From: Candidatus Phocaeicola excrementigallinarum
GTDB taxonomy: Bacteria > Bacteroidota > Bacteroidia > Bacteroidales > Bacteroidaceae
Direction of reading: 5' to 3'
Assembly (NCBI GenBank): GCA_019120125.1
Contig: DWVR01000054.1
Location: 1 to 36,327, forward strand
Length of the DNA stretch: 36,327 bases
The translations under genes were made by a program, and so were the position numbers. The notes under the pieces were generated by a model. That model saw only the letters and a list, made by a program, of their open reading frames with translations, was not told the origin of the DNA and did not search any database. Positions within the stretch are counted from its first letter, which is position 1; every line of letters begins with the position of its first letter. This document shows, in pieces, positions 17,462-26,125 of the stretch.

Positions 17462-18208
17462 TTGAAGATAAAGAAAGTACTGGTTTCCCAGCCTAAACCG
17501 ACATCTGAAAAGTCACCTTATTATGACATTGCTGAAAAGTACGGGGTGAAGATAGACTTTCGTCCCTTCATAAAGGTAGAAAGCTTGTCGGCTAAAGAGT
17601 TTAGACAACAGAAGATTTCTATTCTGGACCACACGGCCATCGTGTTTACCTCACGCCATGCAATAGACCATTTCTTCAGTCTCTGTACGGATTTGCGTGT
17701 GACCATTCCTGAAACGATGAAATATTTCTGTACGTCTGAGACTATTGCGCTTTACATCCAGAAGTACGTGCAATACCGCAAACGGAAAGTATTTTTCGGT
17801 GCTACGGGCAAGTTCCCCGACCTGGTGCCGCTGATGGTGAAGCACAACACGGAAAAATACCTGATTCCGATGTCTGACGTACACAACGACGAGGTGAAGA
17901 ACCTGCTTGACAAGAACAAGATCCACCATACGGAAGCGGTGATGTACCGCACGGTCAGCAACGATTTCACCCCGGAAGAAGAGTTCAACTACGACATGCT
18001 GATATTCTTCAGTCCGGCGGGAATCCAGTCGCTGATGAAGAACTTCCCCGATTTCGAGCAAAAGGACATCGCCATCGGAAGTTTCGGACCGACAACGGCG
18101 AAAGCCGTGAAAGACGCGGGACTGCGTCTTGACCTGGAAGCTCCGACAAGCGTGGCTCCTTCAATGCCGGCCGCACTGGACATGTTTATCCGTGAGCACA
18201 ACAAATAA
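17462..18208 (+). CDS. hemD: Uroporphyrinogen-III synthase HemD
   Basis: A 248-residue protein of the HemD fold, which closes and flips ring D of hydroxymethylbilane to make uroporphyrinogen III. Sequence identity within this family is low; clues are the N-terminal VLVSQPKP strand, AIVFTSRHAIDHFF, YRTVSND in the second lobe, MLIFFSPAGIQSL and IGSFGPTTAKAVKDAG near the end. The only sensible start is TTG at 17462, since no ATG or GTG is near and MKIKKVLVSQPKP begins directly at the first strand. It follows DUF4271 by four bases. Confidence 0.85.
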   Translation: MKIKKVLVSQPKPTSEKSPYYDIAEKYGVKIDFRPFIKVESLSAKEFRQQKISILDHTAIVFTSRHAIDHFFSLCTDLRVTIPETMKYFCTSETIALYIQKYVQYRKRKVFFGATGKFPDLVPLMVKHNTEKYLIPMSDVHNDEVKNLLDKNKIHHTEAVMYRTVSNDFTPEEEFNYDMLIFFSPAGIQSLMKNFPDFEQKDIAIGSFGPTTAKAVKDAGLRLDLEAPTSVAPSMPAALDMFIREHNK

Positions 18209-18221
18209 ATGACATTATTTC

Positions 18222-18294
18222 CGCAGATTCACGCGGATTCGCACAGGCCTCTCTGTTTACGGTCTGGAAAAAATCCGCGTCAGTCTGCGTTTTT
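18222..18294. repeat. REP-like inverted repeat between hemD and rnpA
   Basis: CGCAGATTCACGCGGATT (18222-18239) and AATCCGCGTCAGTCTGCG (18272-18289) match as reverse complements at 16 of 18 positions and are followed by TTTTT. It has the look of a dispersed Bacteroides intergenic palindrome and could end or attenuate the hemD transcript. Confidence 0.7.
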
Positions 18295-18310
18295 CATTCA
18301 TGTGGGTAGA

Positions 18311-18709
18311 ATGACAGAAACGAAAAGACACATGTTGCCGAAAAAAGAACGGCTGTGCAGCCGGATTCTTATCGAGAGACTCTTCACCGGGGGCAGCAAG
18401 TCATTGCCCGCGTTTCCGCTCCGCATTGTCTATATGCCGGTGGAAGGGGAAGGTCTCCCCACCGTCACCATGATGGTCAGCGTATCCAAGAAACGATTCA
18501 AAAGGGCCGTCAAACGGAACCGGGTGAAAAGACAGATACGGGAGGCTTACCGCAAACAAAAGGATATCCTGCTGGAACCGCTCCTCGCGTCAGGGAAAAA
18601 ACTGGCGATAGCGTTCATCTGGCTCGACAATGAACTGCACGGGTCGGCCGAAGTGAATGTCAAAGTAAAAAGACTGTTGCAGCTCACGGCTGAACGCATC
18701 GTCCTATGA
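18311..18709 (+). CDS. rnpA: Ribonuclease P protein component
   Basis: A 132-residue basic protein, the RNase P protein subunit that helps trim 5' leaders of tRNA precursors. The RNR motif is clear in [18 protein letters not shown], preceded by [14 protein letters not shown]. The frame is open to 18209 through the upstream inverted repeat, but [15 protein letters not shown] at 18311 fits the normal N terminus; MLPKKERL at 18332 is another option. It is here with yidD (4-base overlap) rather than next to rpmH and dnaA, as in many other bacteria. Confidence 0.93.
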   Translation: MTETKRHMLPKKERLCSRILIERLFTGGSKSLPAFPLRIVYMPVEGEGLPTVTMMVSVSKKRFKRAVKRNRVKRQIREAYRKQKDILLEPLLASGKKLAIAFIWLDNELHGSAEVNVKVKRLLQLTAERIVL

Positions 18710-18930
18710 TCCGGAAACTCTTCACTTTTCTGCTCCTGCTTCCGGTTTATTTCTACCGGAACTGCATCTCCCCCTTTACTCCCCCTTCCTGCCGATTCAC
18801 ACCGACCTGCTCACAATATGCCGTCGAGGCCCTCAAGAAGCATGGTCCCATAAAGGGGCTCTATCTGGCTGTCCGGCGCATCCTGCGGTGCCATCCGTGG
18901 GGAGGGTCGGGATACGACCCTGTTCCTTAA
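18706..18930 (+). CDS. yidD: Membrane protein insertion efficiency factor YidD
   Basis: A 74-residue YidD protein, which has a membrane-associated N terminus ([15 protein letters not shown]) and the signature [15 protein letters not shown], with the conserved [14 protein letters not shown] at the end. It helps YidC-dependent insertion of membrane proteins. The start overlaps the rnpA stop by four bases (ATGA), preserving the widespread rnpA-yidD pair. Confidence 0.96.
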   Translation: MIRKLFTFLLLLPVYFYRNCISPFTPPSCRFTPTCSQYAVEALKKHGPIKGLYLAVRRILRCHPWGGSGYDPVP

Positions 18931-18950
18931 ATAAACCTTGCTTTTCAACC

Positions 18951-19595
18951 ATGCTGCTTGACATCCATACACACCATTTGCCCGACCATCCGGCCACAGC
19001 TTTATGGAGCGGATGCATGAAAGACCGGAATGCCGCGGAAATCCATCATGCGGAATGGATTTCCGTGGGTATCCATCCGTGGCATCTTTTACCCGACAAT
19101 CTGAATAAGCAACTTGACTGGTTGGAATCCGTAATAACAACCGACCGACGTGTCCTGGCCATAGGTGAGGCCGGACTTGACAGACTTTGCCAGACTCCTT
19201 TTAAACTTCAGTTAAAGGCTTTTAGAATAATCATTGAATTGTCCGAAAAGCACAGGCTTCCCCTTATCATCCATGCCGTAAAGACCTTCAACGAAATCAT
19301 GGCACTGAAAAAGGAAATCCGTCCCTTCCAACCATGGATCATCCATGGATTCAGAGGAAAGAAAGAATTGGCCGGAAGTCTGCTCCGACAGGATTTCCAT
19401 CTCTCGGTCGGTGAAAAATTCAATACAGAAGCCGTAAAAACCATCCCTTCGGAACATCTGTTGGCTGAGACAGATGAAAGTCTTGCGGACATATCTGACA
19501 TTATCGGCCGACTGGCGGAAGTACGCGACGAAAGCGTTGACTCCCTCCGCACACGTCTCTGCCTCAATGCCGAACGCCTCTTTTTTCATCGCTAA
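18951..19595 (+). CDS. TatD-family metal-dependent hydrolase
   Basis: A 214-residue TIM-barrel hydrolase. The metal ligands are visible: LLDIHTHH (His6, His8), AIGEAGLDR (Glu73), LIIHAVK, WIIHGFRG and LAETDES with the terminal Asp. Family members act as metal-dependent deoxyribonucleases. This copy is shorter than the roughly 260 residues of E. coli TatD, and its CVGVHPH-type motif is reduced to SVGIHPWHL. The ATG at 18951 places the first strand correctly; the frame reads further upstream through the end of yidD. It lies between yidD and tyrS. Confidence 0.85.
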   Translation: MLLDIHTHHLPDHPATALWSGCMKDRNAAEIHHAEWISVGIHPWHLLPDNLNKQLDWLESVITTDRRVLAIGEAGLDRLCQTPFKLQLKAFRIIIELSEKHRLPLIIHAVKTFNEIMALKKEIRPFQPWIIHGFRGKKELAGSLLRQDFHLSVGEKFNTEAVKTIPSEHLLAETDESLADISDIIGRLAEVRDESVDSLRTRLCLNAERLFFHR

Positions 19596-19598
19596 AAA

Positions 19599-19629
19599 TT
19601 GGTTATTCAGATAAAGTGTCGTAATTTTG
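19599..19629 (+). promoter_or_regulatory. Promoter of tyrS
   Basis: TTGG at 19599-19602 and TAATTTTG at 19622-19629 are 19 bases apart, a good match to the Bacteroidetes promoter form. The leader would be about 50 bases. Confidence 0.65.
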
Positions 19630-19685
19630 CTTCCCTGATATTATCTTTTTTATTACACAATATGTTAAACTAAGAATTTCATTCG

Positions 19686-20978
19686 ATGAATTTTGTAGAA
19701 GAACTAAAATGGCGTGGAATGGTCCACAACATGATGCCGGGTACGGAAGAATTGCTGGAAAAGGAAATGGTTACTGCTTACTTGGGTATTGACCCGACGG
19801 CCGATTCATTACATATCGGTCATCTTTGCGGAGTCATGATGCTGCGGCATTTCCAGCGGTGCGGCCACAAGCCTCTGGCTCTGGTGGGAGGTGCCACCGG
19901 CATGATCGGTGACCCGTCGGGAAAATCGCAGGAACGCAACCTGCTCGATGAGGAAACTCTGCGCCATAATCAGGAATGCATCAAAAGACAATTGGGAAAA
20001 TTCCTTGATTTTGAATCAGATGCCCCGAACAAGGCGGAACTGGTGAACAACTATGACTGGATGAAGGACTTCACGTTCCTTGAATTTGCACGCACGGTAG
20101 GAAAACACATTACGGTAAACTACATGATGGCAAAGGATTCGGTTCAGAAACGTCTGAACGGAGAAGCCCGCGACGGTCTTTCATTTACAGAATTTACATA
20201 TCAGCTTCTGCAAGGATATGACTTCCTTCACTTATACGAAACCAGAAACTGCAAACTCCAATTGGGCGGTTCCGACCAATGGGGAAACATCACTACAGGT
20301 GCCGAACTGATCCGTCGTACCAACGGGGGTGAAGTGTATGCACTGACCTGTCCGCTGGTGACCAAAGCAGACGGCACCAAGTTCGGAAAAACAGAATCAG
20401 GCAACGTATGGCTGGATCCGCGATATACTTCTCCTTATAAATTCTATCAGTTCTGGCTGAATGTAAGCGATGAGGATGCCGAACGTTACATCAAGATATT
20501 CACATCATTGACTAAGGAAGAAATCGACGCGTTGATTGCCGAACACAAGCAGGCACCGCATCTGCGCGCGCTTCAAAAACGTTTGGCCAAGGAAGTTACC
20601 GTCATGGTACACTCGGAAGAAGACTACAATGCAGCCGTGGAAGCATCAGGCATCTTGTTCGGCAATGCCACTTCCGAAGCATTGAAGAAACTGGATGAAG
20701 ACACATTGCTGTCTGTATTCGAAGGCGTTCCTCAGTTTGAGGTGGCAAAAGCAGAAATCGAAGCCGGCATCAAGGCTGTCGACCTGTTTACAGAAAAAGC
20801 GGCCATTTTCCCCTCAAAAGGCGAAATGAGAAAAATGGTACAGGGCGGAGGCGTCTCTCTTAACAAGGAGAAATTATCCGCTTTCGACCAGACGGTTACT
20901 GCCGCTGACTTGCTGGACGGAAAATATGTGCTGGTTCAACGCGGAAAGAAAAATTATTATCTGATTATCGCCAAATAA
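19686..20978 (+). CDS. tyrS: Tyrosyl-tRNA synthetase
   Basis: A 430-residue class I aminoacyl-tRNA synthetase that charges tRNA-Tyr. The HIGH motif is at residues 43-46 (SLHIGHLCG), the second signature is KFGKT near residue 235, and [14 protein letters not shown] is the tyrosine-site segment. A C-terminal S4 RNA-binding domain covers about the last 65 residues (VSLNKEKLS to the end). The length is normal for bacteria. It has its own promoter after the TatD-like gene. Confidence 0.98.
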   Translation: MNFVEELKWRGMVHNMMPGTEELLEKEMVTAYLGIDPTADSLHIGHLCGVMMLRHFQRCGHKPLALVGGATGMIGDPSGKSQERNLLDEETLRHNQECIKRQLGKFLDFESDAPNKAELVNNYDWMKDFTFLEFARTVGKHITVNYMMAKDSVQKRLNGEARDGLSFTEFTYQLLQGYDFLHLYETRNCKLQLGGSDQWGNITTGAELIRRTNGGEVYALTCPLVTKADGTKFGKTESGNVWLDPRYTSPYKFYQFWLNVSDEDAERYIKIFTSLTKEEIDALIAEHKQAPHLRALQKRLAKEVTVMVHSEEDYNAAVEASGILFGNATSEALKKLDEDTLLSVFEGVPQFEVAKAEIEAGIKAVDLFTEKAAIFPSKGEMRKMVQGGGVSLNKEKLSAFDQTVTAADLLDGKYVLVQRGKKNYYLIIAK

Positions 20979-21000
20979 CCAACCTTTTCCACTCGTTGTA

Positions 21001-21155
21001 AAGAGGTTGTATCAAAATGAGGATTGACTATCAAAAAGCAATGTCATCCTAAGAAAAGCGAAGGATCTCGTGTATATTAGTTTATGTTTCCGAGATCCTT
21101 CACTCCGTCCAGGATGACAAAATGAAAGTGGATTTTTATTTTGAGACAGCCTCTT
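21001..21155. repeat. Nested inverted-repeat element, MITE-like
   Basis: An outer pair (21001-21020 and 21138-21155) shares the pattern AAGAGGnTGTnTCAAAAT. Inside lies a longer pair with TGTCATCCT (from 21042) and AGGATGACA (to 21119), including GAAGGATCTCG against CGAGATCCTTC around a 20-base loop. No coding sequence fits inside. The two-level palindrome without a transposase resembles a miniature mobile element; it also sits where a terminator for tyrS and for the minus-strand protease gene would be. Confidence 0.7.
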
Positions 21156-21157
21156 TT

Positions 21158-24100
21158 TTATAGTTCTTTCAGCAATTCTTCCACGGCCGCTTTCAATTGC
21201 GTGTCTTCTCCCTTCACAACTGTTTCAGGAGCGTTCAACACATATACATCCGGTTCAAGCTGTTTGTTTTCCAGATAGCTTCCGTCCGGTAACTGATAAC
21301 CGATTACTGGAATGCCGAACACCAGCGACGGGTCCTGCATGCGCACCCAATTGACACTGGTCATCGTTCCCGGCACGGGAGCTCCCACCAGCTTACCTAT
21401 ATTCCGGTGCTTGTAGACCCAAGGAGTGCCGTGTGCGTTCGAATAGTTCGCCTCACACTGAATCATGATGGAAGGCTTGTTCCACCTGCGGCTCGGCATG
21501 TCGCAGGCGGCACGCCCCCGGATCACCTGAGTCAGGTATTTCTTTCCGCTGAACAACACCTCTATATCTTCATGCAGACGACCTCCGCCGTTGAAGCGCG
21601 TATCAATCACGATACCTTCACAATTGTTGTATTTGCCCAGAATGTCCGAATAAACCGTCCGGAAACTGTCATCCCCCATCGACTCGATATGCACATAGCC
21701 TAAGCGTCCGTTTGACCATTTTTCCACGTCAGCCGCACGCTGCTTCACCCAACGCTTATAAAGCAGTCCGTTCATCGCCCCGTTGCTGACAGGTTTCACT
21801 ACCTCCTCCCAACGTTTTCCGGTAGAAGGGTCGTACAGAGAAACAAGTACTTTCTTTCCTGTCTTTCCGTTCAGCAAAACCGTATAGTCAGTTTCGGCAT
21901 CAAGCTCTGTCCCGTCAATCTTCTCGATGATCATGCCGGCTTCCATACGTGAAGATTTCCGGTCGAAAGGACCTTTCTCCACCACCTCGTCCACTTTCAG
22001 CCCGTCACCTGTATAGCTCCAGTCATAAAGCAATCCCAGATTCGCCGTATTGTCGCCCGAAACGTTGCTGTAATAGCGTCCGCCCGTATGCGATACATTC
22101 AGTTCACCCAACCACTCGCTCAGCAGTTCCGCGAAATCATAATTGTTGTTGATATGGGGCAGGAACTTGCGGTAAGCCTCCGTCATCGCCTCCCAATCTA
22201 CCCCATGCATATTCACGTTATAGAAACGTTTCTTTTCCTCATTATATACATAATTGAACATGAAACGGCGTTCGGCCGCCAGGTCCATCTTCATTTCCGC
22301 ACGATAAGTAATCGGTTTCAGCGCATCCGAAGACAGACTCATCTTCTGCATCTTGCTTCCGCCCAGCACGAAAAGATTCTTTCCGTCCTTGTCCAGCTCC
22401 ATGTCGCCCCATCCGGCATCCATCTTATGGAGGAGTTTTGTCTCATGTTTCCGCAAATCCATCTTCCACATGTCAAACCCTCCTTCAAAAGCGGAAAGAT
22501 AATAGAGCGACTCACCGTCCTCCGGAATAATCGCCGAAGCGATGCTCGACGAATTGGGAGTCAGGCGCACAATACGGTTCTCGATACCGTCAAGTTCCAC
22601 CACGATATCTTCCGGCTCCTCTTCCTTTCCATCTTTCTCTTTGTCATCGTCTTTTTTCTTGTCTTTCTTCTTGTCCGCCTCATCCTCGGCTTTTTCCTGT
22701 TCCTTTTCAAGCTCCTTCTGCAACTCGTAGTCCTCCTTGCTCAAACGGAACTTGTCATAAGCGTCCTGATTGACAAAAGCCAGCATCACATCATCGAGCG
22801 AGCCCCACGAGGCATGGTTGCGCATTCCGTAACGTTCGGTAGTGAACAAGACGGCATTGCCTCCCATCACCCATTTGGGCGAACCGCTGGTATAACCGCT
22901 GTTGGTCAGATTGACCAGACTTCCCTTTCCGTCCGCACTTACAAGAGCGATATCCGTATAAGGGTCATGCTGATGGGCTATGAACTCCAAGGTAAACCAT
23001 TTTCCATCGGGCGACCATGAATAGCTGAACGGAGCTCCCAACTCATACCAAGTGGAACCGTCGGTTATCTGACGCACTTTCTTTGATTCCAGATTCACCA
23101 CTTTCAGCCGGATACGGTCTTCGATGAAGGCCACTTCCTTACCGTCAGGAGAAAATTTCGGGTACATACGTTCCACCGTTTTTGAAGGAAGAAGCACCTC
23201 TTCTTCAATCAAGGTCGCGTTGGGGAAATTCAAATCTTCCTTGCGTGAAATCTTGGCGGTGTACAGTTCCCAGTTGCCGTTCCGCAGACTGGAATAGACC
23301 AGCGTACGGTTGTCGGCACCGAACGAGACTCCCTCTTCCGCTTCCGACGTATGAGTAATCTGCCTGGTCGTGCCGTATTCCACCGAAGTGACGAACACAT
23401 CTCCACGCACAATGAATGCCACCTGCTTGCCATCGGGTGAGACCACCGCCTCACTGGCACCACTGGAAAAGCTCAACGAAGCCGGGATGTCCTCATCGTC
23501 ACGGGTAAGTGTCACATTCACTTTCTGAGGTTTTCCTCCCTTCTGCTGGGTATAGATTTCTCCGTCGTAAGTATAACACAACAGTCCGTTGCCTCCTGCC
23601 GACAGAAAGCGCACCGGATGCGTCTTGAACGATGTCAGCCGCTCTACCTGCTGCGGATTGTCTACCGCCGCCTTATACACATTGAATGACCCTCCGTCGC
23701 GCTCACTCAAGAAATAGAATTCCTTTTCGCCTGCCGCCCAGACCGGATTGCGGTCTTCTCCCGGACGGTCGGTCAGATTAGTATGCTTTCCGGTCCTTGC
23801 GTCATACATCCAGACATCGCGCGTAATAGACGAGGTGTGATGTTTGCGCCATTCATCCTCAAACCCTTTCCGGTCCTGATAGAGGAATCTTCCGCCGGAC
23901 CTGTCGTAGCAGACCATCTCGGCAGGAGTGCCCAAAATCTGTTCCGTCTTGCCCCCTCCAACGGAAACTTTGTAAAGCTCTGTCATGGCTGAAGTAGGGA
24001 AAAGTGCGCTGGAAGCAGGATCCTGAATGCTTGCCGAAAACACCACATACTTCCCGTCGGGAGTAAAGGCAGAAGGAGTCTCGGCCGCCGAATTGCTTGT

Positions 24101-24406
24101 GAGCCGACGGGCAGGACCTCCTTCCGAATACATTACGAATATATCCGGATTTCCATACCGGTCACTTGAGAAAGCAATCTGTTTTCCGTCAGGCGACCAT
24201 ACAGGCGATGCCTCATACGAATCATGGGTTGTAAGCCGCACGGCTTCTCCGCCCGAAGCGGCCACCTTATAAATATCTCCTTTATAACAAAATACGATCT
24301 CCTTGCCGTCAGGCGAAATGCGCACGTCGCGCATCCAGAGAGGAGTCACGGCCGAAGCACCCGCGGCCATTGTCCCCAAAGCAAGACTCAACAATAATTT
24401 CTTCAT
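21158..24406 (-). CDS. Tricorn-protease homologue (S41 family peptidase)
   Basis: A 1082-residue exported protein. A signal peptide (MKKLLLSLALGTMAAGASA) is followed by repeated propeller blades with the ISPDGKEIVF and WSPDGKQIAF pattern over about residues 20-690, then a PDZ domain (near 790-870) and an S41 protease domain to the end. Likely catalytic positions are the His of NVSHTGG (near 775) and the Ser of ANYSNAHG (near 988). Tricorn proteases degrade peptides in archaea; the exported Bacteroidetes forms probably process peptides in the periplasm. A very charged Lys/Asp/Glu linker lies near 553-605. The nucleophile is followed by Asn where archaeal tricorn has Asp. It is transcribed alone. 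Confidence 0.92.
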   Translation of the reverse strand: MKKLLLSLALGTMAAGASAVTPLWMRDVRISPDGKEIVFCYKGDIYKVAASGGEAVRLTTHDSYEASPVWSPDGKQIAFSSDRYGNPDIFVMYSEGGPARRLTSNSAAETPSAFTPDGKYVVFSASIQDPASSALFPTSAMTELYKVSVGGGKTEQILGTPAEMVCYDRSGGRFLYQDRKGFEDEWRKHHTSSITRDVWMYDARTGKHTNLTDRPGEDRNPVWAAGEKEFYFLSERDGGSFNVYKAAVDNPQQVERLTSFKTHPVRFLSAGGNGLLCYTYDGEIYTQQKGGKPQKVNVTLTRDDEDIPASLSFSSGASEAVVSPDGKQVAFIVRGDVFVTSVEYGTTRQITHTSEAEEGVSFGADNRTLVYSSLRNGNWELYTAKISRKEDLNFPNATLIEEEVLLPSKTVERMYPKFSPDGKEVAFIEDRIRLKVVNLESKKVRQITDGSTWYELGAPFSYSWSPDGKWFTLEFIAHQHDPYTDIALVSADGKGSLVNLTNSGYTSGSPKWVMGGNAVLFTTERYGMRNHASWGSLDDVMLAFVNQDAYDKFRLSKEDYELQKELEKEQEKAEDEADKKKDKKKDDDKEKDGKEEEPEDIVVELDGIENRIVRLTPNSSSIASAIIPEDGESLYYLSAFEGGFDMWKMDLRKHETKLLHKMDAGWGDMELDKDGKNLFVLGGSKMQKMSLSSDALKPITYRAEMKMDLAAERRFMFNYVYNEEKKRFYNVNMHGVDWEAMTEAYRKFLPHINNNYDFAELLSEWLGELNVSHTGGRYYSNVSGDNTANLGLLYDWSYTGDGLKVDEVVEKGPFDRKSSRMEAGMIIEKIDGTELDAETDYTVLLNGKTGKKVLVSLYDPSTGKRWEEVVKPVSNGAMNGLLYKRWVKQRAADVEKWSNGRLGYVHIESMGDDSFRTVYSDILGKYNNCEGIVIDTRFNGGGRLHEDIEVLFSGKKYLTQVIRGRAACDMPSRRWNKPSIMIQCEANYSNAHGTPWVYKHRNIGKLVGAPVPGTMTSVNWVRMQDPSLVFGIPVIGYQLPDGSYLENKQLEPDVYVLNAPETVVKGEDTQLKAAVEELLKEL

Positions 24407-24538
24407 TTCAATCTGTTTTCTTTAAAATTAAATGCGTGGCAAGTTATCAAGAAAATTCCGGATCCGCAAACTTTTTCAGAACGCGGCATCCCGTCTGTCA
24501 GACAAAGAGATATTGGGAAACAAAAAAATGCCAAATTA

Positions 24539-24571
24539 TTTGGCTTGTATCCGGAAAAACCTTTATCTTTG
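24539..24571 (+). promoter_or_regulatory. Promoter of tRNA-Gln
   Basis: TTTG (24539-24542) and TATCTTTG (24564-24571) are 21 bases apart, both exact matches. The tRNA starts 30 bases further on. Confidence 0.85.
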
Positions 24572-24601
24572 CAAAGTTTTCCAAGGAAAACACATGATGT
24601 T

Positions 24602-24672
24602 TGGACTATGGTGTAATGGCAGCACAACAGGTTTTGGTTCTGTTTGTCTAGGTTCGAATCCTGGTAGTCCAA
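24602..24672 (+). tRNA. tRNA-Gln (anticodon TTG)
   Basis: Acceptor arms TGGACTA and TAGTCCA pair, the anticodon stem ACAGG/TCTGT (one wobble pair) holds loop TTTTGGT with anticodon TTG, and the T loop is TTCGAAT. The discriminator base is A and CCA is not encoded. It has an exact promoter and a strong terminator, so it is a single-gene transcript. Confidence 0.95.
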
Positions 24673-24676
24673 CCGG

Positions 24677-24716
24677 AATCCCCGTAAAGCGATGGTTTTA
24701 CGGGGATTTTTATTTT
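24677..24716 (+). terminator. Terminator of tRNA-Gln
   Basis: ATCCCCGTAAA pairs with TTTACGGGGAT around a short loop, followed by a T-rich tail. Confidence 0.9.
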
Positions 24717-24754
24717 TCATCATTATCATATGGTACTTCCCTACGTATAGACAT

Positions 24755-24816
24755 AAAAAAAGGAGTACCGCCGTACTCCAACCTTTGTTAACCTTAAATC
24801 TAATACTATGAAAAAC
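24755..24816 (-). ncRNA. Short terminator-bounded RNA between tRNA-Gln and nadA
   Basis: The minus strand holds an exact promoter (see 24823-24853), then about 60 bases, then a perfect 7-bp hairpin (GGAGTAC/GTACTCC, 24762-24779) followed by seven T. No credible reading frame lies inside on that strand. The layout of promoter, short body and terminator fits a small regulatory RNA of the kind predicted in Bacteroidales; a relation to the published Bacteroidales-1 motif is possible but not verified. On the plus strand a 13-codon frame begins at 24808 but lacks supporting signals. Confidence 0.6.
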
Positions 24817-24822
24817 ACATTG

Positions 24823-24853
24823 CAAAGATACGGACTTTCAGGTAAATGACAAA
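24823..24853 (-). promoter_or_regulatory. Promoter of the short RNA
   Basis: The minus strand reads TTTG (24853-24850), 19 bases, then TATCTTTG (24830-24823). The promoter lies inside a near-palindrome covering about 24825-24878, whose arms are AAGATACGGA and TCCGTATCTT. Confidence 0.75.
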
Positions 24854-24928
24854 TTTACAGACTGAAAATCCGTATCTTATAATATGTTTTAACGTATATA
24901 CTTTAGTGTTTAAGCCTCATTAATATAT

Positions 24929-25924
24929 TTAGAGCCCGAGTCTGGCTGATATCTCAAGCATCCTTTCGATCGGACGGATGGCTTTTTCCGCAACAGACGG
25001 TTCCACCTGTACTTCAGGCCATTCGTATTTCAATGTGTTATACAGTTTCCCGAGGGTGTTCAGACGCATGAAATTACACTCGTTGCAGGCACATGTGCTG
25101 TCCTCAGGCGGTGCCGGAATGAAATTCTTTCCGGGACATTTCTTCTTCATTTCATACAATATGCCACTCTCCGTAGCCACTATGAAATCTTTCTTATCGC
25201 TTGCCATGGCAAACTTGAGAAGCCCTGCCGTAGACGCCACCTTGTCGGCAATCCTGGCCACCGCTCCCTTGCATTCAGGATGCACGAGCACCTGCGCATC
25301 GGGATACTGTCTCTTAAGCTCCAGTATCTTTTCCACCGAGAACTTTTCATGCACGTGGCAGGCACCGTCCCAAAGCAACATGTTCCGCCCTGTAATGGAA
25401 TTGATATAATTTCCCAGATTCCGGTCGGGACCGAAAATAAGCTTCTCGTCCTCCGGAAAACTTTCCACAATCTGACGGGCATTGGTGGAAGTCACCACCA
25501 CGTCCGTCACGGCCTTCACCGCCGCACTGGTATTCACATACGAGATAACCTTATGATCGGGATGAGCATGCACGAAACGTGCGAACTCATCAGCCGGACA
25601 ACTGTCCGCCAATGAACATCCAGCATTCAGATCGGGAATGAGTACTTTCTTGTCCGGACAGAGAATTTTGGCAGTCTCTCCCATGAAATGCACTCCGCAC
25701 ATCACGATAATGTCCGCCGGTGTCTTGGCGGCCCACTGGGCAAGCGCCAGACTGTCCCCTATGAAATCCGCGATTTCCTGTATCTCGTCAGCCTGATAGA
25801 AGTGACCGAGAATCACCGCATTCTTTTCCTTGCACAGGTCTTTGATCTCTTTCTTCAAGTCAATCCCTTTGTCGACGGGTTCATCCACATAACCCTTTTT
25901 CAACCAACTTTCTTTTTTCATCAT
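24929..25924 (-). CDS. nadA: Quinolinate synthase NadA
   Basis: A 331-residue enzyme that condenses iminoaspartate with dihydroxyacetone phosphate to give quinolinate, using a [4Fe-4S] cluster. Family motifs are AVILGHFYQADEIQ, FIGDSLALAQ, MCGVHFMGETAKIL, PDLNAGCSLADSCP, YVNTSAAVKA, TSTNA, GPDRNLG and HPECKGAVA, with CACNECNFMRLNTL near the C terminus. Cluster cysteines are expected in NAGC, DGAC and the CNEC region. Two Met codons start the frame. nadB and nadC are not nearby. A 195-base leader with a multi-stem fold precedes it, suggesting RNA-level control. Confidence 0.96.
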   Translation of the reverse strand: MMKKESWLKKGYVDEPVDKGIDLKKEIKDLCKEKNAVILGHFYQADEIQEIADFIGDSLALAQWAAKTPADIIVMCGVHFMGETAKILCPDKKVLIPDLNAGCSLADSCPADEFARFVHAHPDHKVISYVNTSAAVKAVTDVVVTSTNARQIVESFPEDEKLIFGPDRNLGNYINSITGRNMLLWDGACHVHEKFSVEKILELKRQYPDAQVLVHPECKGAVARIADKVASTAGLLKFAMASDKKDFIVATESGILYEMKKKCPGKNFIPAPPEDSTCACNECNFMRLNTLGKLYNTLKYEWPEVQVEPSVAEKAIRPIERMLEISARLGL

Positions 25925-25979
25925 ATTCTTATTATATTTTCTCTTTTTAAAAAGAAATGTATGATAGTGATGATATCCG

Positions 25980-26108
25980 GTTAATTGTGTTTGAAAAAAA
26001 TCAGACGGTTTGCTTGCTTTTTCCGTTATTTATCCGGAAACTGGAGATATGAGTAGTCCGTTCACAGGCTTGTTTCCTGATTTCATTCTACTTACGCCCA
26101 CAATTAAC
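25980..26108 (-). promoter_or_regulatory. Candidate structured leader RNA of nadA
   Basis: In the transcribed strand GTTAATTGTG near the 5' end pairs perfectly with CACAATTAAC 110 bases later (forward 26099-26108 and 25980-25989). Inside this 10-bp closing stem are a two-part hairpin (AGTAG/CTACT enclosing CAGG/CCTG, 26052-26093) and a second hairpin (TTTCCG/CGGAAA, 26020-26040). The closing stem ends about 55 bases before the nadA ATG. A closed multibranch junction in a long leader is the usual form of a riboswitch aptamer. No known class is recognised; ligand and function are unknown. Confidence 0.5.
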
Positions 26109-26125
26109 AGACGGTTCATTACATG

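Noticed and set aside
22088..23020. Plus-strand open frame of 310 codons opposite the tricorn-like gene
   Set aside because: Antisense to the protease propeller and charged linker; its hydrophobic Leu/Phe run is the reverse of the Lys/Glu linker codons.
24808..24849. 13-codon open frame as a leader peptide
   Set aside because: On the plus strand it lies antisense to the short RNA unit, with no plus-strand promoter, and is followed by no plus-strand gene it could regulate.
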